NCBI GenBank assembly: GCA_946902875.1
Contig: OX336345.1
Span: forward strand, 22,661,395-22,725,394
Length of the DNA stretch: 64,000 bases
Direction: 5' to 3'
DNA from: Nematopogon swammerdamellus
Lineage: Eukaryota > Arthropoda > Insecta > Lepidoptera > Adelidae
Positions within the stretch are counted from its first letter, which is position 1; every line of letters starts with the position of its first letter. Below, one piece after another: positions 29,011 to 41,060 of this stretch. The position numbers and the translations under genes were made by a program. The notes beneath the pieces were generated by a model. The model saw only the letters and a program-made list of their open reading frames with translations. It had not been told where the DNA came from and ran no database searches.

Positions 29011-30586
29011 AAAAAACGTTATGATTTATAACCTAAAACCATCTTGACAAGTAACAGAATATAACAGTGAAAACCTACCTAAAGTACCTAAATCGATAAA
29101 GTGGTTCTCGAGTTATAAGGATATTCATTATTGACGTATAATAGTACAAGATCCATTTCTGAAAAGCCTTCAAATAACGGTTTCCGTGGGACATAGCTCG
29201 GCCATACCGACAACTGGTATGTACGTGTTCGGGCTGTTCTCCTGAAAACCATAAGTGCGGTAGTCACTTTCTAAAATAGTGGAGGGGGTAGTTATGACGT
29301 CATAAAGATGGCGGCCGGGCCTGTCATTCTAGGCGGTATATCTCGATAGTTACTCGACCTATTTCCTTCATTAAGGTGTCAAAAAAAAGCTAATAGAATG
29401 AGGATTATTCGATCTCTTACAATAGTTTATGTTGAACTAATACGAAACTAAATATTTACAAAAAACTGACAATTCGAAAAAAAATATTTTTTAATTTTTT
29501 AAATAGCTCGGTAACCATCAGGATTTTGGAAATTTAGGTTATAATAAAGCGCATAGCTGTATTCAAGAGGATCATAGTGAACTTTAAATCATAACGATAG
29601 AGTAATAAACAACGGAGCTACAGTCATTTAAGTGAGCGTTGGTAGCGTCAAGCTCAGCGCGGTAACGTAAGTACCTACTGTTGACGACTCGGCCGACCGC
29701 AAATATACCAATACCGAAGATCACCATCCATCCATCCATTGAGATTTTCATATAATTTTTTTGTTTCTGAATTAGGACATATCTTTAAATATGTTAAGAT
29801 ACCTAGGTATGTAAGTTTTGAGTACCTAAGGTATGTAAAGACTTTCTGTACAAAATTTTATAATTTTTTTCGACAATTCTGTCTTTTTACCCGACGACGG
29901 CGACGTTAGGAGGAGTGTAATGTGTTAAGGTCTAAAGTGTGAATCTGTGTGTTTCTGTACATACATATATTACAGTTCGGAACTCTGCCCCAATTACTTC
30001 ATAATGACTGGAAACGTGGCCATGTCTGTGCTATACTACATTGGTCGCGGTCCGGTCCCGCTCGCCGCGCCGTCGCACTATTGGCCAAAGTGCCACTTTT
30101 CGGTCATAAATCTGTATCTTCTAAACTAGAATACCTTCCTTGACAATTTTTTTTATGGTATTACTTGAATAGTTAATCTTCAAAAAACAGTAACATTTGA
30201 TTGCAAATAATATTTATTATTAATAAAAAAAAATCCTAAAATATAAAATAATGTATTTCTAAACTATGAAAATAAGATAAAAAATTATTATGTTCATTTA
30301 CCAATAAAGTATCAACTTTTATATAATATAATAATAAAAACATTTTCGTACCTATAATTGTGATAAATAAAAAATTAAACATTAAATATTAAACGCATTA
30401 AATGCGCTTACAGGATAGCACCTGTTTTTTGCTTCCTGAATTTTATTATAAGAAGGGAAGACGATGGAGTACCTTTCCAATAAACAGCTTCACAAATATT
30501 TTTATTGCACTTTAGTCAGATCTAAAGACACTAAAGCTTCATCGTCGTTGAATTGAAAAAAAAATGCAGAATTTCCTTTGATAATT

Positions 30587-30890
30587 TCATTGCAGTTTTT
30601 CTTGTTTTATTGAGTTGCGTACGACACGTATTATTTTAACATTGGAGGCTTCATCTTTTTCGCCAATTGAATTCACTCCTTTAATGTACTCGTATGAATG
30701 ATAGACGTTGTCCAAACCAGATTCCCCAAAAAGTTTCACAGCTTTACGATTTTGTATGCTCTCTGATGAAATTGCGTAGTCCTTGCAAGGTCGATCGGAC
30801 AAAATGTAATGCTCCTTTATATATTTTTTTGCACTTGAGATAATATGGTTCCATTTAGAATCACAGTGGATAGCTCACCTTTAGAATACT
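30587..30890 (-). CDS. Open frame inside the long-TIR element, unrecognised
   Basis: The minus-strand frame from about 30860 to the stop near 30587 reads IHCDSKWNHIISSAKKYIKE, continues through DRPCKDYAISSESIQNRKAV and ends SIKQEKLQ. It is about 95 codons, with a possible acceptor AG before it and no good start codon. It could be the last exon of a decayed transposase. No catalytic motif is visible and I do not recognise the family. Confidence 0.35.
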
Positions 30891-31260
30891 TGAAAGACGC
30901 CATATAGTTTCAGAAACACTACACTGCACTCATCTGGCACGAATATTCAGGCAGTACAGTGTGTAAATGTACCCTCACAGAATGGCTTATATTCGTACGA
31001 AAAAAATGTGGCGTGTGTAATATCTCCTTACACTCTGTGGTTCAGAAATGGTGTGCAAAACATAAATAACACAAAACACACCTGGTGTAAGTACATATAT
31101 AATCATATCATAGTTTTAACCGCAATTGTTTCCGTTACGAAGTAGCTATACCTACCGTGAGAATGCTGAGGTTGTAGTGTATTTTCTTTGCATAATTTAT
31201 ACATTCAGTCTCTTAAATCAGTACTCTTAAGTTAACTTTTCAAATAAAATCATTTAAAAT

Positions 31261-31620
31261 CAGCCTAGGTAGCTCAGTGGTGCGGTCGGTGTTAAGACGA
31301 GACGGAAGTTACCTTTCTCCATACTCCATACAAAATCGTCTTTCGGCATTTATGTTATCTCGCCCCCTAAACCTTATCCGATTATAAAATTTTTTTATTA
31401 GGTAGGGCTTATCCCGTCCGAGTTGGTACCACCGCACTGAATGAAACGTCGGTCGAAACCGCTATGTAAATAGTTCGTGTTTTCCGTCCAGTTCAGTGTA
31501 GCCGACATGAAATGAAGGGAAGAATTGACATGGCACCTAGTTCACACGGTGTTATGGGCTGACATCACGGATGTTGTAGGAGGTGTAGCCAACCGTGTCA
31601 GTTTCCATAAAAAAATAATA
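31261..31620 (+). repeat. SINE A with family H replacing the middle
   Basis: The SINE A head (31261-31290) is followed by family H (31291-31398), and then by the SINE A 3' half (31399-31620, A-rich tail). The 5S-like block and B box are lost. Confidence 0.75.
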
Positions 31621-32722
31621 AAATAAAATTTTAAAAAAATCATTCACGCGAACGCTCCGAGCGTGCGAACAGCGCGCATATTTTTTAAATTTTCGTGCCA
31701 ATTTGCAGAGTTTTGCAGAAAGTTGTTTATTGATTCTAAATAAACAGTGTACTGGCTATATAAAACCATTATAATATTCACCCGGACAGACCCTGATACC
31801 ATTTGAAAGCTTAGATGAAATTATATAGTTTAAGATTTAATTATAAATTATATAGTTAATTATAGTTTTAGATAAATTTCGCGTTTTCGTTAGTGCTTTA
31901 AATAAGGAATGATATCTTTAAAAAACCCAACACAGTTACCTAAAATGCTTTTCGAATATGTATGGGTTTCTATATGTTTACTTAAGTATTTTTGAGGAAA
32001 ATATACATAAACTATATGCGCTCCCTTAATATGCGGATGTTTGCGCAAAGAATTTGTTCAACTTTCAAGCGTCATATAACTGAGGAAATTCAACTAAAAT
32101 CTAAAATATGTACGTATTAAACAAGTACATTTCATGGCCTATCGAACCAACTCATTACCCCAGGTGGTATGTTGCCAAAACCATTTTTGTCAGTTGCTTG
32201 TATGGGGGCTGTCCATAGTGCGTCGCCGCGCGCCCGACCGCTACAGCCAGCTTGACGCTACCAACGATCACTTAAATGACTGTAGCTCCGTTGTTTATAT
32301 CTCAATCGTTATGATTTAAAGATCATTATAATCGTCTTGAATATAGCTATGCGTTTTATTATAACCAAAATTTCCAAAATCCTGATGGTTACCGAGCTAT
32401 TTTAAAAATAAAAAAAATATTTTTTCCGAAATGTCGGTTTTTTGTAAATATTTAGTTTCGTATTAGTTTAACATAAACTATAGTAAGAGATCGAATAATC
32501 CTCATTCTATTAGCTTTTTTTTGACACCTTAATGAAGGAAATCGGTCGAGTAACTATCGAGATATACCGCCTAGAATGACAGGCCCGGCCGCCATCTTTA
32601 TGACGTCATAACTATCCCCTCCACTATTTTAGAAAGTGACTACCGCACTTATGGTGTTCAGGAGAACAGCCCGAACACGTACATACCAGTAGTTGGTATG
32701 GCCGAGGTATGTCCCACGGAAA

Positions 32723-33080
32723 TTACCTAAATTTCACTTGGATCCCGCACTATAAGGAAATAGGGATGTTTGCTAAAGTTACATAAGTTCTTTATATCTA
32801 TTTAAATAAATGTTTTTACATTTATTATACGGTATACCTACGCTAGTAGTAACAATTAATATTTGATATTGACGCACAAGGGTGTTTCACAGCTTCAATT
32901 TGACTATCCGACGAATGAAAGATGATTTAAATTTTTCCGACGGGAGTCGTAACATGATGAAACGCATCCCAAAAATACTGCAATGACGAGATCACTAACT
33001 ACGCACCCACCAGTCACCACGCCACCACCACCACCGTTCCGAGCGGGTTAGTTTTTCCTACTTTTCCTGACTAGGGTACA
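32723..33080. other. Unassigned interval
   Basis: I see nothing recognisable. Confidence 0.4.
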
Positions 33081-33475
33081 TTTTTTTTTTCTTTTTTTAT
33101 GGAAACTGACACGGTAGGCTACATCACCTACAACGTCCGTGACGTCAGCCCATAACACCGGGTGAACTAGGTGCCATGTCAGTGCTTCCCCCTTTGATCG
33201 TGCCGGCTACACGGAACTGGTCGGAAAACACAAACTATTTACATAGCCGTTTTGACCGACGTTTCATTCAGTGCGGTGGTACCAACCCGGGCGGGTTAAA
33301 CCCTACCACCAAGTAAGATTAGGAGGGAAGGGACCTACAGTTTTACGAGGAATCCGAACCTCGGTCAGCCTCCAACGGTCAGCGGTCACCCATCCAATTA
33401 CTGACCGCACCCAGCGTTGCTTAACTTTCAATAGCGACAGTTGACTGTCTGCACCACTGAGCTATCGAGGCTGAC
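33081..33475 (-). mobile_element. SINE A, full copy
   Basis: Minus orientation, poly(T) at 33081-33098. The 5S-like block is well preserved (inverse of GTTAAGCAACGCTGGG and GGATGGGTGACCGC). The T-arm stem is of the CGAGG/CCTCG type, as at 26356. Confidence 0.92.
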
Positions 33476-33594
33476 ATAGCTTTAAATTCACTATGACCCT
33501 GAAATCTATTTGGGTCACGTACGACTTGCTGCTGTTTTCAATTGTGTCGCCCGAATATTGCACGTACTCGTATTTCCATAAGAACGACAAGTAC

Positions 33595-33655
33595 CAAAAA
33601 TCGGCCAAGTGCGAGTCGGACTCGCGAACCGAGGGTTCCGTACCACCACACAATA
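33595..33655 (+). repeat. Family C start
   Basis: AAAATCGGCCAAGTGCGAGT followed by CGAGGGTTCCGTACC, cut off by family E. Confidence 0.7.
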
Positions 33656-33671
33656 TATATTTTTTGTGTTA

Positions 33672-33930
33672 TGTATTTCCAAGACAGGCTCGCCACCACT
33701 CACCTTGGCACGGTACTTCCACCGAGTCATGATGCAGCAGGTGGGTGGGTATTCGTGCCTTACTTTCTGCTTGATCGATTGAATCTTGTTCGAATACTTT
33801 GCGAAACGTGGTGGTCGGTGTTGTGCTGTAATTTACCAGAGTTCTTGCAGCACAACACCGATTTCTCTGCTTACCCCGATTGCCGGGATTCAGCGTGTGT
33901 GATATGTATGTATGTATGTATGTATTTCCA
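33672..33930 (+). repeat. Family E repeat
   Basis: It runs from GACAGGCTCGCCACC to the ATGT microsatellite at 33906-33924. Confidence 0.75.
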
Positions 33931-34011
33931 AGAAAATTGTGTTTTCTCTCGTTCAGTTCAATTCTTTAGCGCGTGTCCGGCTCACATTTGGCTGGTTTTT
34001 TATTAGATATA

Positions 34012-34310
34012 CCATAGCCGACTATCATTGTCTCCCTCTACGGAGACCAAGCCATGCTGCATCGTCATAGCCCCACTGCGACGTTGCTATCGCTTACTCG
34101 CTCTCGCTTGCCTCCCTGTGACATGAGCGAGAGAAAAACACGAAAATTGCGACGGTCGCCCGATGAAGGGTGAGCGATTTCATGTTTCTCTCTCGCTCCT
34201 GTCATCGGTAGGCAAGCGAGACCGAGTAAGCGATAGCAACGTCGCAGTGGGGCTATGACGATGCAGCATGGCTTGTCTCCGTAGAGGGAGACAATGATAG
34301 TCGGCTATGG
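34012..34310. mobile_element. Palindromic MITE with about 100-bp arms
   Basis: Arms begin CCATAGCCGACTATCATTGT and are inverse copies over about 100 bp. The direct repeat ATATA flanks them (34007-34011 and 34311-34315). A related element runs off the right edge from about 63800. There is no coding content. Confidence 0.85.
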
Positions 34311-34339
34311 ATATACTAATTTGTTGTTTTACTTTAGAG

Positions 34340-34500
34340 TTTGCACTAGTGTTGCCATTTTTACGATAGAGCAAAATCAAAACAAAAACTTGTATAGGGA
34401 CCCCCTTAATTTTTGTGTTTTATTATTATAATTTTTTAAGATATTCGCCATAATAACACATTTTTAATGAAAATTTCACCCGGCTATATGTTACGGTTCA
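34340..34500. repeat. Family C fragment
   Basis: The stretch around ATATTCGCCATAATAACAC and GAAAATTTCACCCGGCTA is the middle of family C. Confidence 0.5.
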
Positions 34501-34804
34501 AATGAACCGACCATGTCAATCACGAATCATCAAAAACTTTGAGGATTTTATGCGAACGCCCCAGATGATTTTATAGCTATTGTGGTTGGGAAATATTTTT
34601 TTTTTCAACGACGCCTTAGCACTTCGATTCACATTACAAAAATGCATTCGTGAATCATTGAACAAATTCACACTGCACACACATTTAGATAGTGAAACGT
34701 GAAAATATCTCGCTTGAAAATATAACAGACAGTCAGTTGTATTATGTATGTGGTAAGGTCATCTATAATCTGTCGACCTGAAAACTGCAGATGATCTCAG
34801 CAGC

Positions 34805-34830
34805 GGGGGGGGGGGGGGGGGGGGGGGGGG
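34805..34830 (+). repeat. G26 homopolymer
   Basis: An uninterrupted run of 26 G precedes a GGCGGCGGCGCGGGGCGG stretch. It may be partly an assembly artefact in length; it could form G-quadruplex structure. Confidence 0.9.
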
Positions 34831-35024
34831 AGGCGGCGGCGCGGGGCGGACATTGGTACTTGCACCGGTGCGGCGACTCAGGCAAATTTAAATGAAATAT
34901 AGGTATTATTTATGGGTAGTTTTTATTTATTATTATTTTTTTTAGTTTAGTTTATAAGTTATTTTAGTTTAGTTTTATCATATTTCTTAATTTTAGTTAA
35001 ATTTTATTGTATTAGGTTATTTTT

Positions 35025-35480
35025 AACCAACTTCAAAAAAGGAGGAGGTTCTATGTTCGGCTGTATGTATATTTTTTTTATGTATGTTCAGCAATATCTT
35101 CCCCAATTGTGAACCGATTTCGATGATTCTTTTTGTGTTGGTTCAGTCTAGCTCAAAGGTGGTCCCATTTTTTTTTTTGGTCAAGATCGGATTGGAAAGC
35201 GAGGCGGAATCGCGAGGCCGAAAGCCGAGCGATTCCGCCGAGTACATTAATAGCAAATAAAAATTACTAAAAAAACTGTGAAATAAAAAACTATTTAAAA
35301 AAATATAAAAACCGCCTTCAAAAATGTATGAAATAAAAAAATAAAAATCGAACCCTAGAGTTGAAGGCGGTGGTGCTAAACCGCCTTCAACTTTAGGGTT
35401 CGATTTTTATTTTTTTATATAATACATTTTTGAAGGCGGTTTTTATATTTTTTTAAATAGTTTTTTTGATTAATAAAAAG
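35025..35480 (+). mobile_element. Palindromic repeat, second copy with body
   Basis: The body starts ACTTCAAAAAAGGAGGAGG (35032). The hairpin arms are 35311-35371 and 35380-35440 (ACCGCCTTCAAAAATGTATG and inverse). It matches 14801-15130 in inverse body orientation. Confidence 0.85.
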
Positions 35481-35639
35481 TATTAGTAGTAATATAATTC
35501 GGTGTCAATGGTTTGAAATATGCAGAACTCGATCTTGAGTACAGTTTATTTCAGTCAAGTTAATATGAAGCAAAACAAAACACTTGGGCGAAACATGCAA
35601 GTACACTATCAATATCAAACGGGACTTAATTTTTCCCTT

Positions 35640-35820
35640 TTTAATAATTTTTTTTTATTATTTGTTATTAGTTATATCCGCCAAAATAATACCTACATAT
35701 TCTGTGAAAATTTCAAGCGACTAGCTATTACGATTCTAAATATACAGCCATCGGACGGACGGACGGTCAGACAGACGTTGTTAGGCTTCCGTACGGGGTA
35801 CGCAAACCCTCGCGCAAACC
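35640..35820 (+). repeat. Family C 3' part
   Basis: GTGAAAATTTCAAGCGACTA, ACGGACGGACGG and GGCTTCCGTACGGGG are family C landmarks. Confidence 0.65.
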
Positions 35821-36868
35821 TAAGGGAACGGTCTTCCGGTGAGTGTGTATACCACCTATTTCAGTGAAAATTCGTCAGCCGCGCGAAGTATACATAGACG
35901 CTCGCCCACGCAACTGCGCGTAGCTGCAAAGCAATAACCACTTTACACTCGATCGTTAAGGTACATTTTCGCACGCAGCGATTGGCGACGTGAAGCAGTA
36001 GGCTATTAAAGCCCGAAGGTAGGAACATTTTCTATGGAGTGGCATTTTTATCAACATAATATGGTTTGACGAGGAGTGGTGTTCCTTTTGACTTTTTTGC
36101 ATAACCACCAATGCTGGCTCTGTATATAAAGAAAAATCGCGTAGAAAATCAGTCAGTTGAAAATTGCGAAGAAATTGTTCCTTAACTGGGATGATCTAGT
36201 ATGTGCTGTTAATACGTTTTTTAAATATATTATATGACGTTGAAAAGCATGCATTTTGAATTTTCCAATAGATTATAATTTTAATAATACATAAACACAA
36301 AAATAAAAAAATTACAACACACCTTAATATACCAGAATTATGGTTCGTTTAATTTCGCAATGATATCACCCGCACTTCACATAACTCGCTTCGCATTCCA
36401 AATTCGAATCGCACGCTGCCCGACCCGCGTTCTATCTACCTCGCTCACTACAATATTTCACTTCACTTTGGTTTTAACGAAACTTGCATACGGAGTGTGC
36501 TCACGTAGGGCATTACACCTTACAACTCTAGGTGTAAAAGTGTTTGTAAATAAGAAAAAGGTGTATAATGAATGAGGGCGGGCGGGACGGGCGGACCGCG
36601 CGGAGTGGACGTCGAGACTGACTGGTGGTGGGCGGAAAGACTGGAGCCGCCCCGCCCGCGGCCGTGCGTCAGTGGTATGCGCGATGGCGCCAGAATCGTT
36701 CAAACATATACGCATAATAACGCGAAGGACAAAATAAACACTGACTGAAGTTAGTTTTAGATGAAGTTTTAGCGTGTACTAGTCAGAAAAAATAGGTATT
36801 ATTATATAGGTATAAAATTAGGTATACTTATAGAAAACTAGCTTTACCACGGCCTCGCTTTTGTGACT
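35821..36868. other. Unassigned kilobase
   Basis: No gene or known repeat recognised. A GC-rich patch (GGGCGGGCGGGACGGGCGG) lies near 36577. Short open frames around it have no features. Confidence 0.4.
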
Positions 36869-36920
36869 TTTTAGGGTTCCGTATCCGGTACGGGACCCTA
36901 TTACTAAGCCTACGCCGTCT

Positions 36921-36951
<31 letters not shown>

Positions 36952-37270
36952 CGAGGGCTGTATCTCTTGAACCGTAATAAGTAGCCCGTTGAAATTTTCA
37001 CAGAATATGTGTTATTATGGCCGATATAACAACAAATAAGAAAAATAAGAAAACGTAAAAAAATCACGGGGTTCCCATAGAAGAGACCAAAAAGTGTACG
37101 CGCGCGCGCCATCTACCGAATAGATTATGAAGCATTTTAACTAATCATGACATTTAACTAATATGAAGCATTTCATAACACGCCATCTAGATGGCGTGAG
37201 TGGCGCTAGCCATGACATGGCGATACGGAACCCTCGGTGCGCGAGTTCGACTCGCACTTGGCCGGTTTTT
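36869..37270 (-). mobile_element. Family C repeat, full copy
   Basis: It holds TTAGGGTTCCGTATC near 36868 and its inverse GATACGGAACCCT near 37213, beyond which lies GAGTTCGACTCGCACTTGG, a B-box-like stretch. An alternating GTCTGTCTGTCCGTCC run sits near one end. It is a common lepidopteran non-autonomous repeat; its class is unclear. Confidence 0.75.
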
Positions 37271-37395
37271 TAACTTACAGCGCTGGCCGCCGATAACCTA
37301 GCGTTATGATTTATGGCCTAAATCCATCTTGACAAGTGACAAATTTTAACCGTGAGTAGTTCTCGAGTTACTTATATATATATAAGGATATTCAT

Positions 37396-37673
37396 ACACG
37401 GTGTTGCAACCCCAACCGTAAAACCCGAAAGGGGGTGATTCTGCACGTGAAATAGAACAACTTTTGTTCTACGACTTTTTTATTTGAAAAAAAAAAATTT
37501 TTTTTTCTCCATACATTTTGAGAATAGGTAATTAAAATTTGTAAGGAAAAAATAATTTTGTTTTTGTTTAAAAAAAATTTTTTTCTTCACAGAAGTTGTT
37601 TAGTTTCACATATAGAATAACTTCCTTTTGTCAGTTAAAAATATTACGGGGACAACTGCCTGCAACACCGTGT
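37396..37673. mobile_element. MITE with 13-bp inverted ends
   Basis: The ends ACACGGTGTTGCA and TGCAACACCGTGT are inverse. The flanking repeat exists without the insertion at about 29126 (GGATATTCATTATTGACG), a paralogous empty site. Confidence 0.8.
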
Positions 37674-37744
37674 TTATTGACGTAGGTACATTACGCGGTC
37701 GCCCGTAGAAACTTTGTTATTTATTAGGATTATAATTTATTGGC

Positions 37745-37838
37745 TGTATATGGACTAGAGCAGCGGGGGCTGCTATGCGGCCATCTTTCGACCAGTAGGG
37801 TGGTACTAACCCAGCCGACTACAATTTGAGCCTCTAAA
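37745..37838 (-). repeat. SINE B fragment
   Basis: Inverse of the SINE B middle (GGCTGCTATGCGGCCATCTT). Confidence 0.65.
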
Positions 37839-37904
37839 ACCTAAATAAGGTCTACGCACTAGTAGTTACCGCTATATTATATCAATTTTCGTTTTCAACC
37901 TTCA

Positions 37905-37950
37905 TCATCATCATCACCCCGTGTCTGTCCACTGCTGAACATGTGTGATT
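37905..37950 (-). repeat. RTE-type LINE 3' tail fragment
   Basis: (ATC)n followed by GTCCACTGCTGAAC is the inverse of the common lepidopteran LINE end CAGCAGTGGAC...(GAT)n. Plus-strand examples at 49325-49412 and 56180-56220. Confidence 0.6.
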
Positions 37951-37959
37951 TATTATGGT

Positions 37960-38105
37960 AGATATAACAACAAACAAAATATAGAAAACAAAAATTAAGG
38001 CAGGTCCCCATACAAGAAACGTGGTTTTTTTTTCAACTTTTTTTCTGTGGTGCGGAAACCGCGATGCGCATGTCCGATTCGCACTTGGATCATTTTATTT
38101 AAAAA
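37960..38105 (-). repeat. Family C fragment
   Basis: GATATAACAACAAACAAAAT and GATTCGCACTTGGATC are family C landmarks. Confidence 0.5.
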
Positions 38106-38164
38106 AAAAATCTTGACTAATGAAATATTATCTACTGCCGTCCACTGGCACTGCACACCACTAT

Positions 38165-38515
38165 ACAGAGATACATACATACATACATACATATCACACA
38201 CGCTGAATCCCGACAATCGGGGTAAGCAGAGTAATCGGTGTTGTGCTGCAAAAATTTTGGTAAATTACAGCACAACACCGACCACCACGTTTCGCAAATT
38301 ATTCGAACAAGATTCAATCGATCAAGCAGCAAGTAAGGCACGAAGACCCACCTGCTGCATGACTCGGTGGAAGTACCGCGCCAAGGTGAGAGGTGGCGAG
38401 CCTGTCGCCCTTTAGCACGGCATCTTGTCCTTATCCCTTAGTCGCCTTTTACGACATGCACGGGGAGAGATGCAGTGGGGCTATTCTTTTTAAGTAACGG
38501 CCCCACACGGTACAG
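38165..38515 (-). repeat. Family E repeat, long copy
   Basis: It runs from the (ATAC)n end to the inverse of the GGGGCCGTTACTTAAAAAGA start near 38509. Confidence 0.8.
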
Positions 38516-39107
38516 AGATACAAAGGCGAATTTAATGCCACTAGGCATTCCTTGCAAAATAATCTTTCGAATGTGAAAAAAACATATTCTCAAACAGCTG
38601 GTGCAGCTCGGTATGAACGGGTACAGTTTTTTATTAGTACAAGTCGGCTGATGAGCGAATTGAAGCGCTATTGGGCTAATATTAGCCGCCGCGCCCGTAC
38701 TGAACGTAGTGGTACAAGCTCCGCTCAACCGCAAAACTACTTTCCACTTGACACAAAAAAATTGGTTACATTGCTCTATGAAAACGGCAGGCCTGAGTCA
38801 CGCCCGTGCAGGCTAAACTGGTCGACTGAACGGTAATGCCTCTATGCAGGCGACTGCTTGTAGAGAAGAGCGTGTTTACGGGAAAAAACGAGAAGTACAG
38901 ATGAGCTTTCTTACAACGAAAACAAACAGCCCTTTGAACTGTCTGCCTCTATGTAGGTACACGTTGGGATACACTGTTGCATTGCTTCATCTCTACTACG
39001 TTGGTACCAAGGAATAAGGAGTAGCTGGAAGGGCTGTGGAACTGTCGTGTCGTACTGTTGAACGGTGTACTGAAACCCTGATAACGATTTTATTCACTGA
39101 ATTTTTG
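38516..39107. other. Unassigned interval with a 95-codon open frame
   Basis: The plus-strand frame 38552-38836 is open but has no ATG start and no recognised domain. It may be a decayed transposase or chance. Confidence 0.3.
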
Positions 39108-39470
39108 TCAGCCTCGGTAGCTCAGTGGTGCGGTCGGTCGACTGTCGCGATCAGTAGGTACTTGGATGGGTGACTGCTCAACCGTTGGAGGCTGACCGTG
39201 GTTCGGATTCCACGTTAAACTGGTAGGTCCCTTCCCTTCTTACCTTACTAGGTGGTAGGGGTTTATCCCGGCCGGGTTGGTACCACCGCACTGAGCGAAA
39301 CGTCGTTCGAAACGGCTATGTAAATAGTTCGTCTTTTCCGTCCAGTTAGTGTAGCCAGCATGAAATGAAGGGAAACACTGACATGGCACCTAGTTCACCA
39401 AGGTATTATGGGCTGACATCAGGGATTTTGTAGGTGATGTAGCCAAACGTGTCAGTTTCCATTAAAAAAC
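39108..39470 (+). mobile_element. SINE A, full copy
   Basis: Head TCAGCCTCGGTAGCTCAGTG, a shortened 5S-like block (GTACTTGGATGGGTGACTGC), T-arm stem CGTGG/CCACG, body and short A tail. Confidence 0.9.
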
Positions 39471-39570
39471 AAACTAAATACTAGAAGAGGCAAATCACGA
39501 TGAAATATGTTACCTGTTCACGTGCAATTGCCATCACAAATATCATTCAAAAGATTCAAAGGAAGGAGGA

Positions 39571-40740
39571 GAAGAGTAGAGTAGAGTAGAGTAGAGTAGA
39601 GTAGAGTAGAGTAGAGTAGAGTAGAGTAGAGTAGAGTAGAGTAGAGTAGAGTAGAGTAGAGTAGAGTAGAGTAGAGTAGAGTAGAGTAGAGTAGAGTAGA
39701 GTAGAGTAGAGTAGAGTAGAGTATAGAGCAGAGCAGAGCAGAGCAGAGCAGAGCAGAGCAGAGCAGAGCAGAGCAGAGCAGAGCAGAGCAGAGCAGAGCA
39801 GAGCAGAGCAGAGCAGAGCAGAGCAGAGCAGAGCAGAGCAGAGCAGAGCAGAGCAGAGCAGAGCAGAGCAGAGCAGAGCAGAGCAGAGCAGAGCAGAGCA
39901 GAGCAGAGCAGAGCAGAGCAGAGCAGAGCAGAGCAGAGCAGAGCAGAGCAGAGCAGAGCAGAGCAGAGCAGAGCAGAGCAGAGCAGAGCAGAGCAGAGCA
40001 GAGCAGAGCAGAGCAGAGCAGAGCAGAGCAGAGCAGAGCAGAGCAGAGCAGAGCAGAGCAGAGCAGAGCAGAGCAGAGCAGAGCAGAGCAGAGCAGAGCA
40101 GAGCAGAGCAGAGCAGAGCAGAGCAGAGCAGAGCAGAGCAGAGCAGAGCAGAGCAGAGCAGAGCAGAGCAGAGCAGAGCAGAGCAGAGCAGAGCAGAGCA
40201 GAGCAGAGCAGAGCAGAGCAGAGCAGAGCAGAGCAGAGCAGAGCAGAGCAGAGCAGAGCAGAGCAGAGCAGAGCAGAGCAGAGCAGAGCAGAGCAGAGCA
40301 GAGCAGAGCAGAGCAGAGCAGAGCAGAGCAGAGCAGAGCAGAGCAGAGCAGAGCAGAGCAGAGCAGAGCAGAGCAGAGCAGAGCAGAGCAGAGCAGAGCA
40401 GAGCAGAGCAGAGCAGAGCAGAGCAGAGCAGAGCAGAGCAGAGCAGAGCAGAGCAGAGCAGAGCAGAGCAGAGCAGAGCAGAGCAGAGCAGAGCAGAGCA
40501 GAGCAGAGCAGAGCAGAGCAGAGCAGAGCAGAGCAGAGCAGAGCAGAGCAGAGCAGAGCAGAGCAGAGCAGAGCAGAGCAGAGCAGAGCAGAGCAGAGCA
40601 GAGCAGAGCAGAGCAGAGCAGAGCAGAGCAGAGCAGAGCAGAGCAGAGCAGAGCAGAGCAGAGCAGAGCAGAGCAGAGCAGAGCAGAGCAGAGCAGAGCA
40701 GAGCAGAGCAGAGCAGAGCAGAGAAGAGTAGAGTAGAGTA
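39571..40740. repeat. 1.17-kb pentanucleotide array, GAGTA then GAGCA
   Basis: About 30 units of GAGTA (39572-39722) are followed by about 199 almost perfect units of GAGCA (39726-40720), then a few GAGTA units. The 424-codon minus frame is an artefact of the repeat. The right flank (AGAATATGCTTTATTGCTCC) is an inverted LINE 3' end of the TTCTA-tailed type, the likely seed. Confidence 0.97.
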
Positions 40741-41060
40741 GAATATGCTTTATTGCTCCAAGACAAATTAAACAACAAGCACATTAGAACATTTACATAG
40801 GGTGGAAAGGCGGACATATCCTTTACATATATTTCTTACAGTAAACATTTCGATGTTTGAGATTCGATTAATATAGTGGAATGTAAGAGGTAGTAGCAAA
40901 AAAGTTGAGCGTGAGAATTGAAGATAAAATAATAATAATAATACTTATTAATAATACACATAATATACACACATAATATATACATTAATATACACTATGC
41001 CTAGCAACAGTCCGCAAAACTGCTGACCTAACTCAAACTCAAACTCAAACTCAAAATTTC
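40741..41060 (-). repeat. LINE 3' ends (TTCTA- and GAGTTT-tailed)
   Basis: Minus-oriented 3' ends. The first starts at GCTTTATTGCTCC. The second is marked by (AAACTC)n at 41034-41056. Confidence 0.55.

Larger units (their letters stand above)
29181..32722. mobile_element. DNA transposon-like element with 474-bp terminal inverted repeats
   Basis: Bases 29181-29654 and 32249-32722 are inverse copies of equal length, about 90-95 percent alike by eye. Both start TTTCCGTGGGACATA at the outer end. Inside are 2.6 kb with a SINE A and a short open frame (30587-30890, minus). No clear target duplication is seen. The superfamily is not recognised; long inverted repeats occur in MULE, Foldback and some other groups. 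Confidence 0.85.

Noticed and set aside
39543..40817. 424-codon minus-strand open frame of Leu/Cys/Ser/Ala repeats
   Set aside because: It is the translation of the GAGTA/GAGCA pentanucleotide array; the 5-residue period comes from the DNA repeat.
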